A stretch of 51,283 bases of DNA. Origin: Saccharofermentans sp. (GTDB taxonomy: Bacteria > Bacillota > Clostridia > Saccharofermentanales > Saccharofermentanaceae). The stretch is taken from contig JAEFBB010000012.1 in the NCBI GenBank assembly GCA_016292215.1, positions 1 to 51,283 on the forward strand, in the 5' to 3' direction. The translations under genes were made by a program, and so were the position numbers. The notes below the pieces were generated by a model that worked only from the letters and a program-made list of their open reading frames with translations, did not search any database and was not told where the DNA came from. Below are positions 35,251 through 42,446 of the stretch, piece by piece; position 1 is the stretch's first letter; every line of letters begins with the position of its first letter.

Positions 35251-35509
35251 TGCGGAAAAACGTAGTCTTACTGATTTGTTCTCTGATATGAGGGAATGCA
35301 TGGTATTTAAGCAAAACGGTGAACGAGTTTTGGTTCTCTCACTCGAAAAAGTAATAGCTTTATGGAATAACCTAAACGATAGCTTTTCGAATACCCTTGA
35401 TTTAATGATTACTGTTAGCAAATAACAGGCATATTAATCAGTGGCCTTGAACAGCAAACCATTCTTACTCTGTCTATATCCGAGCAAAACCATGATTTGT
35501 TCGGAGGCA

Positions 35510-36019
35510 TCACGTTACAGGATCAGTATTATCCACAGCAAATGCAGGATCTGGTGTATATGAAGGTGTTTGAATGTATTGCTTGTCATAACCATCATCA
35601 TATTGTAATTGTTGAGCAATATAATCTCTCACCGTTATTAAGAAGCGTGTTCCATCAACATATATTTCGTAATTTCCATTACCAAAGTTCTTAATTGATG
35701 AATAACCTCTGCTCTCTGTATTTTCAGTAATAGTAAAATCATTTCTGTTATATTCTTGTTCGAGGATAGTTATAACCTCATCCCAATTCTTTATATAAAT
35801 ACTTAATGTTGTTTGGTGCAAATCAGATGACTGTTCTGTTTGCTCAATAGTGCTTTCAACAGTTGTCTGGTTATAATCTGTTTGATTTTGTGTATTAGCA
35901 CTGCTATTTTGCTCTAATACGCTAACACGAGCTTCTAATTCATCAAACTCTGCTTTTGAAACACATCCAGTAAGAGCAACACAACATAAAAAAAATACGG
36001 CAATTAACTGTTTTTTCAT
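35510..36019 (-). CDS. AT-rich small lipoprotein with N-terminal coiled coil
   Basis: A 169-residue lipoprotein: MKKQLIAVFFLCCVALTGC, then a short coiled coil (FDELEARVSVLEQN) and a Gln/Thr/Ser-rich linker (about residues 38-70). The C-terminal domain (YIKNWDEVITILEQEYNRND...NYEIYVDGTRFLITVRDY) is unrecognised. AAGGAG precedes the ATG. Codon use (many AAT, TTA, CAA) is more AT-rich than the neighbours, fitting acquired cargo inside the tRNA-Leu remnant. Confidence 0.8.
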   Translation of the reverse strand: MKKQLIAVFFLCCVALTGCVSKAEFDELEARVSVLEQNSSANTQNQTDYNQTTVESTIEQTEQSSDLHQTTLSIYIKNWDEVITILEQEYNRNDFTITENTESRGYSSIKNFGNGNYEIYVDGTRFLITVRDYIAQQLQYDDGYDKQYIQTPSYTPDPAFAVDNTDPVT

Positions 36020-36202
36020 AATGTCTCCTTATAAACCGTGCTAAGTTCACTAATAATTATATAGTCCATTCATATTGAGATTATATAATAATCATTTGTA
36101 ATTATGTTTTATAACGTGTAAACAACAATTGACCTGCAATAGTCTTGAAAAGAAAACTAAAGCTTGCTATAAAATGCCTAAAAGCCTTATATTACCTGCA
36201 TT

Positions 36203-36238
36203 TGTTACTAACATAATTACTACCATTCTTACTACCAC
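36203..36238. repeat. Three tandem 12-bp repeats (arm-site-like)
   Basis: On the minus strand the units are GTGGTAGTAAGA, ATGGTAGTAATT and ATGTTAGTAACA, in exact 12-bp register. They sit about 125 bp from the tRNA 3' end. This layout resembles arm-type sites of tyrosine-recombinase elements. Confidence 0.65.
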
Positions 36239-36325
36239 TTGTCCAAAAACAGAGCCAAAAAGCGAATAATAACAAGACAGGATAAAACGAGTGAAGGTTC
36301 TTAAACCCTTGAAAACAAAAGACAA

Positions 36326-36357
36326 ATGGCTTTCCATGAGTTATCACGGAAAGCCAT
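36326..36357 (-). terminator. Terminator of tRNA-Leu
   Basis: ATGGCTTTCC pairs with GGAAAGCCAT, extended by four inner pairs (one G-U) in the minus RNA, followed by TTTGTCTTTTGTTTTC. It lies 6 nt after the tRNA CCA end. Confidence 0.8.
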
Positions 36358-36363
36358 GAAATC

Positions 36364-36450
36364 TGGTGCAGATGGCGGGACTTGAACCCGCACGAGATTG
36401 CTCCCACTAGCACCTGAAGCTAGCGCGTCTGCCAATTCCACCACATCTGC
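36364..36450 (-). tRNA. tRNA-Leu (anticodon CAG)
   Basis: An 87-nt class II tRNA. Acceptor GCAGATG pairs with CATCTGC, and CCA is encoded. The anticodon stem CTAGC/GCTAG holds the loop TTCAGGT, giving anticodon CAG. A long variable arm follows, and the T arm contains GGTTCAAGTCC. Its 3' end is duplicated at 35236-35250. A weak promoter (TTGAAA 36485-36490, 15-bp spacer, TATAAA 36464-36469) lies upstream. Confidence 0.96.
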
Positions 36451-36527
36451 GTGCGGGTTAGATTTTATATCATAGGACAATAATTTTCAATAAGGGGACA
36501 ACCAGTCTCAATTTCACTCATTTCCCT

Positions 36528-36555
36528 TTGAGATAGAGTACTCAAATATTATAAT
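36528..36555 (+). promoter_or_regulatory. Promoter of the helicase gene (leaderless)
   Basis: TTGAGA (36528-36533), 16-bp spacer, TATAAT (36550-36555). The expected transcription start falls at the A of the ATG at 36562. No Shine-Dalgarno lies between. Confidence 0.65.
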
Positions 36556-36561
36556 CACCAT

Positions 36562-38931
36562 ATGGATAAGATAAGTGTTTCCGTTACAGATCTGGCCTCC
36601 TATGTATCGCGCCGCGGCAATCTCGCAGGCGGTTCTTACGGCTCTGTATCAGGTGTTGAAGGGACAAAGCTCCACCAGAGAGTATTCTCGGATCTTAAGA
36701 AGGCTTACGGAGACATCGTCATCACCGAAGAAGCGCTCGTATACGACTACATATCTGAATCCGGCGTATGCCTTTCAGTAAACGGCAGGTTCGATGCTAT
36801 GCTCGACAAGCCGGGCAAACCGCCCATGCTCTTTGAAATCAAGTCTTTTAACTCTACCAAAGAGAGCTTTGATGCGCTTGTAAGGCCCGAGCACGTGACC
36901 CAGCTTAAGCTCTATGGCGCGATGTATCTTCTTACAAATTCCGATGTATTAGATATCTCTCTTACATTGAGATATGTATCAATAACCACTTTGGACAGCT
37001 ACGAGAATACTTATCCGATGTCCTTTGAAGAAGCCGAGAAGTTCTGGGAAGAGACATGCGCAGAGTACTGTGTCTTTGCCAAGACCCTGCTCGATTATCA
37101 GAACAGCCTCATGGATACCGTCACGCAGATAAGGTTTCCTTTCGATACCATAAGGCCCGGCCAAAAGGAGTTCATGAAGAAGGCCCTTCTGGCGCTCAAC
37201 TCGCAGGAAGCATTCTTCGTAGAAGCTCCCACGGGCATAGGAAAGACCGTATCAGTCCTCTACCCCGCCGTAAAAGGCCTGGTAAAGAACCGGTACGACC
37301 AGATCTTTTATCTGACAGCCAAGGAAGCGACTCGAGGCGTTGCCGAAGCTACCCTGAACGCAATGCGCAGATCAGGTCTCATCATCAGATCGATCACTTT
37401 AAGATCCAAGGAAAAGATGTGCCCCTTCGGCACCGAATGCGACGCCAAATTCTGTCCTCTGGCAAAAGATTATTACGGCAAGCTCAAGGCTGCCCTGGCT
37501 GAATCACTGGCTTTTGACGAGATCACGCCCGAGAAGATCACTGAGATCGCCTTAAAGCACAACATCTGCCCTCACGAGTTCATGATCGACACGATGAACT
37601 ACTGCACCGTCATTATCGGAGACTACAACCACGTATTCTGTCCGAGAGTATCCCTTACCTCAATGGAGCCCGGAAGCCAGCGCATAGCAGTCTTAGTCGA
37701 TGAAGCGCACAACATGATAGACAGAGGCCGCGACATGTTCTCTGCCTCATTCTCTTTAAGCCTTATTGATGAGATGCTCAAAGACTTTAAAGGCCGCGAT
37801 ACCAAGATCGAAGCCATGGTCCTCCAGCTGCGCAACTATTTCGCGAACATAGGCACATGCTTCGATTCAACGAACTCATGTTTTAGGCTTCTCGAAGAAG
37901 CAGATGACAAAAAGGTGCTCATGACCGATAACTGGGAAGCCATGAAGCAGCCTCCGAGACAGCTCTACGCCAAACTCTGGTTCACTATAAGGCGCCTGTC
38001 CCCCGTTCTGGACGGTCTTGAGCAGGGCCAATGCAGAAGGACAGCCGTAAAGTTCTTCTTTGAAGCCAGATATTTCCTGACTGTGCTGGAACACTATTTT
38101 GATGATGCATATATCACCATTGCTTCAAGAGAGAACGGTGATACTACTATCACACTCGACTGTCTTGATTGTTCCAAAAAACTCGACTACATCATCAGGG
38201 ACAGGATGTCGGTCATATTCTTCTCGGCTACCTTTACGCCTTATGAATATTACCGCAACTGCCTTGTAGGTCCCGACTGCGACTACGCTTCGTTCTTAAG
38301 GCTCCCCTCGCCGTTCCCTCCGGAGAACCTTGAGATCATGATAGATACAGACATCTCGACCACTTATAAGAACCGTTCGATCACGCAGGACGACCTTGCT
38401 CTCAAGATAGCGGATTGCCTCAAAGACCGCACGGGCAATCACATGGTGTTCTTCCCGTCATTCGAATACATGAACCAGATCATGCCGAGGATCGAGCAGG
38501 AGCTCAAATCCAAGGGAGTGAAGGATTATAAGATCATCTCCCAGGTCACCGAGATGACGGGTGTTGAAAAGGAAGAATACCTGGAGGCATTTACCGTTCC
38601 ATATAAAGGCCTCCTTATAGGAGCAGCCGTGTTAGGCGGTCACTTCGGCGAAGGAATCGATCTGGTCGGCGATAAGCTCACCGGCGTAGTCATCGTGGGA
38701 GTCGGCCTGCCGAAGATAACGCCCGAGCGCCAGATATTAAGCAATTACTACGCGGAAAAATTCGGAGACGGATTCTCGTTCGCATACAGATTCCCGGGCT
38801 GGCAGAAAGTCCTCCAGGCCGTAGGAAGAGTTATCAGGACAGAAACAGACACAGGCTTTGCGCTCCTTATAGATGAGCGCTTAGAAAAGCCTGACTATAT
38901 CATGCTGTTCCCTGATCACTGGAAGATCTGA
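36562..38931 (+). CDS. Rad3/DinG-type ATP-dependent DNA helicase with N-terminal nuclease-like domain
   Basis: A 789-residue superfamily 2 helicase. The N-terminal 180 residues look like a PD-(D/E)XK/Cas4-type domain (GRFDAML, then LFEIKSF). Walker A is VEAPTGIGKT near residue 220. The four Fe-S cluster Cys lie in MCPFGTECDAKFCPL and NICPHEF. The DEAH box is VDEAHNM. C-terminal motifs are FSATFTP, GEGIDLVGDKLTGVVIVGVG and QAVGRVIRTETD. The family acts in DNA repair. The promoter abuts the start codon. The 3' end overlaps the convergent xylanase gene by 16 bp. Confidence 0.92.
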   Translation: MDKISVSVTDLASYVSRRGNLAGGSYGSVSGVEGTKLHQRVFSDLKKAYGDIVITEEALVYDYISESGVCLSVNGRFDAMLDKPGKPPMLFEIKSFNSTKESFDALVRPEHVTQLKLYGAMYLLTNSDVLDISLTLRYVSITTLDSYENTYPMSFEEAEKFWEETCAEYCVFAKTLLDYQNSLMDTVTQIRFPFDTIRPGQKEFMKKALLALNSQEAFFVEAPTGIGKTVSVLYPAVKGLVKNRYDQIFYLTAKEATRGVAEATLNAMRRSGLIIRSITLRSKEKMCPFGTECDAKFCPLAKDYYGKLKAALAESLAFDEITPEKITEIALKHNICPHEFMIDTMNYCTVIIGDYNHVFCPRVSLTSMEPGSQRIAVLVDEAHNMIDRGRDMFSASFSLSLIDEMLKDFKGRDTKIEAMVLQLRNYFANIGTCFDSTNSCFRLLEEADDKKVLMTDNWEAMKQPPRQLYAKLWFTIRRLSPVLDGLEQGQCRRTAVKFFFEARYFLTVLEHYFDDAYITIASRENGDTTITLDCLDCSKKLDYIIRDRMSVIFFSATFTPYEYYRNCLVGPDCDYASFLRLPSPFPPENLEIMIDTDISTTYKNRSITQDDLALKIADCLKDRTGNHMVFFPSFEYMNQIMPRIEQELKSKGVKDYKIISQVTEMTGVEKEEYLEAFTVPYKGLLIGAAVLGGHFGEGIDLVGDKLTGVVIVGVGLPKITPERQILSNYYAEKFGDGFSFAYRFPGWQKVLQAVGRVIRTETDTGFALLIDERLEKPDYIMLFPDHWKI

Positions 38932-40127
38932 ACGGTTGTATTGGAAGGATCTAGCCCGAGAGTGATAACGCCTTGGGCGCCCTCGATCTCATAAGTGCCC
39001 TTAGTACCCTTAACTGATACAACACCTTCACTATCGGTACGGATGACTTCGCCCTTTGTCCACCACTCACCTTTAACGAGGCTTAAGAGCTTGTTATAAG
39101 CAGGCTTACATCTGTTATCGACAGTTACAAGTCCGCTGGGGGCATTGAGCCATGCGCCGTCAGCAAAATCCCAACCGGTGATTGCCTTGATATTAGGATC
39201 TGCAAAGAGGATCCTGTACATCTCTTCCCATTCCCTGGCCTGTCTTATCTCGCCTTCTTCTGTGGTAGGCCATTCATCTACCTGCCAGTCGTTAAGGTCC
39301 TCGATATATGCCGGCATGATCTCGCCTGAGATCAATGTGTTTTCAGTAAAGTGGATAGGAATTCCGAATCTTCCGAATCTCTTTAATACATCGCGGAGCT
39401 TTTCTTCTCCCCAGTATCCCTGATGCTGGTGCGACTGGATGCCGATCGCGGAGAACTCGACTCCTGCATCGAGACACTCTTCAATGAGCTTCTCATATTG
39501 AGGCGATGTGTTGAAATCATTGATGAGGAAAGTGCCGTTAGGATTTGCCGCCTTGGCAGCAGCGAAAACTTCCTTTACGAGCTCTACTCTGCCGTACTTC
39601 TTGCAAAGTCTCGTTACGGCATTATCGTATTTATCGAATACAGGCATGATCACGACTTCATTAATGACATCCCAGATGTCGATCACGCCCTTAAAAGCTG
39701 TTACTTCCCTGTTGATCCTTGCAAGCTGCTTATCCATTATTACTTCATCAGGATACTTCATAAGCCAGTCAGCGCAGACCGTATGCCAGCAAAGAGGATG
39801 TCCCTTTATCGTTACATTATTGGATCTTAAGATCTTTGCGGCTTCCATGCGGCTCTCGAATTCGGGATAACCTTCTTCGGGTTCATATCTTCCCCAGTAG
39901 AAAGGAAGAGTTCCATAGTTTAAAAGTGCAAGCCACTTTTCGAGTCTCTCGGGACTGCCCTTCTTGCCCTCATATTCAAGGAAATCAAAAGCTCCGCTTC
40001 CGAAGAGGAACTCATGTGATTTCTGGTTTAATACCAGTTCTTTATTTGCAACTGGATTGCCGTTCTTATCGATTACTTTGACTAAGGCTTCGCCTGTACG
40101 GTGTGAAGGGGTTGTTGAAAGATTCAT
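38916..40127 (-). CDS. Endo-1,4-beta-xylanase, family GH10 (intracellular)
   Basis: A 403-residue GH10 enzyme. The acid/base is E157 (IWDVINEVVIMP) and the nucleophile E262 (HFTENTLISG). Other signatures are GHPLCWH and AIGIQSHQHQGYW. A short N-terminal beta domain (EALVKVIDKNGNPVANKELV) and a C-terminal beta segment flank the barrel. There is no signal peptide, so it likely cuts imported xylo-oligosaccharides. The ATG at 40127 is preferred to a TTG at 40166 because AAAGGA lies about 8 nt before it. Confidence 0.94.
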   Translation of the reverse strand: MNLSTTPSHRTGEALVKVIDKNGNPVANKELVLNQKSHEFLFGSGAFDFLEYEGKKGSPERLEKWLALLNYGTLPFYWGRYEPEEGYPEFESRMEAAKILRSNNVTIKGHPLCWHTVCADWLMKYPDEVIMDKQLARINREVTAFKGVIDIWDVINEVVIMPVFDKYDNAVTRLCKKYGRVELVKEVFAAAKAANPNGTFLINDFNTSPQYEKLIEECLDAGVEFSAIGIQSHQHQGYWGEEKLRDVLKRFGRFGIPIHFTENTLISGEIMPAYIEDLNDWQVDEWPTTEEGEIRQAREWEEMYRILFADPNIKAITGWDFADGAWLNAPSGLVTVDNRCKPAYNKLLSLVKGEWWTKGEVIRTDSEGVVSVKGTKGTYEIEGAQGVITLGLDPSNTTVQIFQ

Positions 40128-40226
40128 AAGAGCGGTCCTTTCAGATTTGATATTTGGATTATACAAAAAGAGCCTTTGAGGTGTATATTGATAAAAGCAT
40201 ATATTTATAAACTAAGGGATATGAAT

Positions 40227-40943
40227 ATGAGATTTAAAACTGTTAAAGCAATCGCGCTGACACTTGTATCAAGCTTTGTTCTCGCTTCATGCACACCATT
40301 TCAGGAAGCCGATCAGAAGCGCTGGATAAAAGAAATGAACAAAGCCTTTCCGGATGACAACTTTACTTATATAGGCCATCCGGACAGCCCGCTAGGAACA
40401 AATTACAGTTCCATCCTGGTAAGTTCCGAACTTTTTCCCGACACTGTAACAACTGTTTGGAAAGAAAAAGGAGAGATCAGGACAAATTACCAGGCCCTTT
40501 TATATCAGGAAGACTGCCTTGAGGAGCTTGACCGGCTGTTAAAAGGCAATTTTCCCTGCTCAAGTTACATAATAACCGGATATTCAACATATACTGATGG
40601 CGGATATCCTTTAGAGGAAATGGGAGCCAGAAAATTCATAAAGAATTACATGGATTATGAATGCACTTTGATCCTGTTCTATGATGACATGTCCCAGGTG
40701 CCCTCAGAAGAGGAAATGACAGATCTCCTGATAGATTTTGCTTCCCGGGAACCGCATGTATACAGCATTTACTTTGATTTTTGCGATGCCAAATACAAAG
40801 ATGACGAGAAGCTCGCCTTGAAGAATTATGACGTCAGTTATCTTCTGCACATGGATGAGGAAGATCACATAAAGCACATATATGCTTCCTATAAAGACGG
40901 CAGCGCCGATGATCACTACGTAGTTCAGGATGTCGACATCTGA
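40227..40943 (+). CDS. Secreted lipoprotein of unknown function (pair member A)
   Basis: A 238-residue lipoprotein with signal and lipobox (SSFVLASC). The mature part is acidic and Tyr-rich: FPDTVTTVWKEKGEIRTNYQ, CTLILFYDDMSQVPSEEEM, IYFDFCDAKYKDD. The start at 40227 is chosen because AAGGG lies 8 nt before it and only 2 nt before the ATG at 40221. It is convergent with, and laid out like, the lipoprotein at 40974. No known family is recognised. Confidence 0.78.
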   Translation: MRFKTVKAIALTLVSSFVLASCTPFQEADQKRWIKEMNKAFPDDNFTYIGHPDSPLGTNYSSILVSSELFPDTVTTVWKEKGEIRTNYQALLYQEDCLEELDRLLKGNFPCSSYIITGYSTYTDGGYPLEEMGARKFIKNYMDYECTLILFYDDMSQVPSEEEMTDLLIDFASREPHVYSIYFDFCDAKYKDDEKLALKNYDVSYLLHMDEEDHIKHIYASYKDGSADDHYVVQDVDI

Positions 40944-40973
40944 TGATGCCGGCTTGAATATCAGTTCAGATCA

Positions 40974-41669
40974 TTAATATACATAGATCTTGGCATTTCC
41001 GCCGGACAAAGGCGGTTTGCGGGGATCGGTCTTCTCTTCGTGATAATCATCCATATCATCGAATCTCAATTCCTTGTCTTTGGTATCTGATTCGATCCTT
41101 ATGCCGGAATTTTTCAGATACTTTTCTTCGCTGCTGTCAATAAACCAGATATATGCAATATATCTGAGTGTACCGCTGCCCGAATCATGGAAATCATCTT
41201 CCTTCCGGCATATCTCTCTTAAGTCCTTAAGAAGCGATTCAACGTCATCCAGGGATTGGGAGGATGCACCCTCTTCTATGAAGATATATACAAGGTTCGG
41301 CTGACAAGCATCTTCATCCTCACCATCCTCGCCGTAGTCCACCTCAGAGAACCCGTATTTCTCGATGCATTCGCGGTATTCATCATTCCAATAATGCCAA
41401 ACTGCCGAATCGTATGAAGAATAGAGAGCGTAATCACCGCCGATTTCTATATCAGGCCAGATATCAGCTCCGTCCTTGTTATACCAGACCTCGAATTCAA
41501 GATCCCTGTCCAAAGAAGAAGCATTTCCGCCGCTGACTTCAAATCTCTCACCTCCATACATTTCCTGAAGGCGCTTTGCCGTCTCTTTATCACCGGGCAT
41601 CTTCTTACATCCTGTTAATGCTCCTGTTAAAAGGATAAAACTCATACCGATTGCAATGATCTTTCTCAT
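40974..41669 (-). CDS. Secreted lipoprotein of unknown function (pair member B)
   Basis: A 231-residue lipoprotein with lipobox (LTGALTGC). The order of segments resembles the convergent neighbour: IWPDIEIGGDYALYSSYDSA, NLVYIFIEEGASSQSLDDVE, LRYIAYIWFIDSSEEKYLKN. The pair may be diverged paralogues in inverted orientation. AAGGAG lies 9 nt before the ATG at 41669. A Pro/Gly-rich C-terminus follows (DPRKPPLSGGNAKIYVY). Unknown function. Confidence 0.78.
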   Translation of the reverse strand: MRKIIAIGMSFILLTGALTGCKKMPGDKETAKRLQEMYGGERFEVSGGNASSLDRDLEFEVWYNKDGADIWPDIEIGGDYALYSSYDSAVWHYWNDEYRECIEKYGFSEVDYGEDGEDEDACQPNLVYIFIEEGASSQSLDDVESLLKDLREICRKEDDFHDSGSGTLRYIAYIWFIDSSEEKYLKNSGIRIESDTKDKELRFDDMDDYHEEKTDPRKPPLSGGNAKIYVY

Positions 41670-41705
41670 ATTCTCATTCTCCTTTATTGATCCGGCTTGA
41701 TTCGT

Positions 41706-42446
41706 CTAAAGATTATTCAGCACAGACAGCGCGTCATAACGCTTTTCGAAATGCATAGACAGATAATCAGTCGTAAAATCCCTTAAGTCCTCTTGTATCT
41801 TCCTGTCAGCGCTTGAAGTAAAGAGCCTTTTAAGATCGCACGTCGCGAAAAAATTCAATGCCCTTACACAAGGCTCATCCAAGAGCCTGTTAAACGTCCT
41901 GTTCTGATTTCCCGTGCCTTCTCCGCCTGAGATATTTATCATGAATCTTGCCGGATTGGCGCCGGATGCTTTATATGAAGGGGTATCAACATCATAAAGA
42001 ACGGTCAGGCCTGCTACAGTAAGAAGCCTCCAGTTAAAAGCAGCATAGATAAGCAGATACTTATCCTTGTAATTCGCAAGATTGTAATAAGCATAGACGG
42101 CCAGTTCATAAGCTTCTTTAGCATTCTCGCTCTGCAATGTACAGTCCATGAGACAGGATGATATATGTGCCGCGACAGTCATCTGCTCCAGGCTCTCCAT
42201 TATCTTCGAATTGCTCTCGATGATCGATGCGTCTTTAAGATAGTAATATCCGTGGGATACCGTAACTACAAAGTCGCACAGCATATAAGGCATGGAGAAA
42301 CAACCAAGAGAGCTTCCCGGCTTGGAAACACCTTTTGCACAAATGGTTATAAGGCCCCTGTCTGATGTAAGCACAGATAAAAGCCTGTCCTTTTCTTTAT
42401 ATTCGGAAGATCTGATAATCAGACCGCGGCAATTAAAAGGATCCAT
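41706..42446 (-). CDS. recO: DNA repair protein RecO
   Basis: A 246-residue mediator that loads RecA on SSB-coated DNA. The N-terminal OB-fold is recognisable: RGLIIRSSEYKEKDRLLSVL and GLITICAKGVSKPGS. The C-terminal helical domain follows; the usual zinc Cys cluster is not obvious. The start is nested in the ybeY-era stop (TAATG), the standard era-recO arrangement. Confidence 0.9.
   Translation of the reverse strand: MDPFNCRGLIIRSSEYKEKDRLLSVLTSDRGLITICAKGVSKPGSSLGCFSMPYMLCDFVVTVSHGYYYLKDASIIESNSKIMESLEQMTVAAHISSCLMDCTLQSENAKEAYELAVYAYYNLANYKDKYLLIYAAFNWRLLTVAGLTVLYDVDTPSYKASGANPARFMINISGGEGTGNQNRTFNRLLDEPCVRALNFFATCDLKRLFTSSADRKIQEDLRDFTTDYLSMHFEKRYDALSVLNNL

Larger units (their letters stand above)
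35195..35421 (+). pseudogene. Possible truncated ORF at the att junction
   Basis: A plus-strand frame without a good start codon, ending TAA at 35421, crosses the duplicated tRNA end. The part after 35250 reads like protein (SLTDLFSDMRECMVFKQNGE, then LVLSLEKVIALWNNLND). It may be the 3' end of a gene cut by recombination. No family is recognised. Chance is possible, because the frame also runs through the terminator hairpin. Confidence 0.35.
35236..36378. mobile_element. Remnant of an integrative element at tRNA-Leu
   Basis: About 1.1 kb bounded by direct repeats of the tRNA 3' end (35236-35250 and 36364-36378). Inside are a truncated frame, one AT-rich lipoprotein gene, 36020-36202 with no gene visible, and three tandem 12-bp repeats about 125 bp from the tRNA, placed like integrase arm-type sites. 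No integrase or excisionase is present, so it would not be self-mobile. The composition is clearly more AT-rich than the flanks. Confidence 0.55.

Noticed and set aside
35182..35421. Minus-strand 79-codon frame
   Set aside because: No ribosome binding site or protein-like pattern; the opposite strand reads better.
36192..36413. Minus-strand 73-codon frame at the tRNA
   Set aside because: It reads through the tRNA T arm, CCA end and terminator hairpin; not a gene.
36562..37100. Cas4 gene and a CRISPR system
   Set aside because: The Cas4-like nuclease domain is the N-terminal part of a helicase; no cas genes or spaced direct repeats are found.
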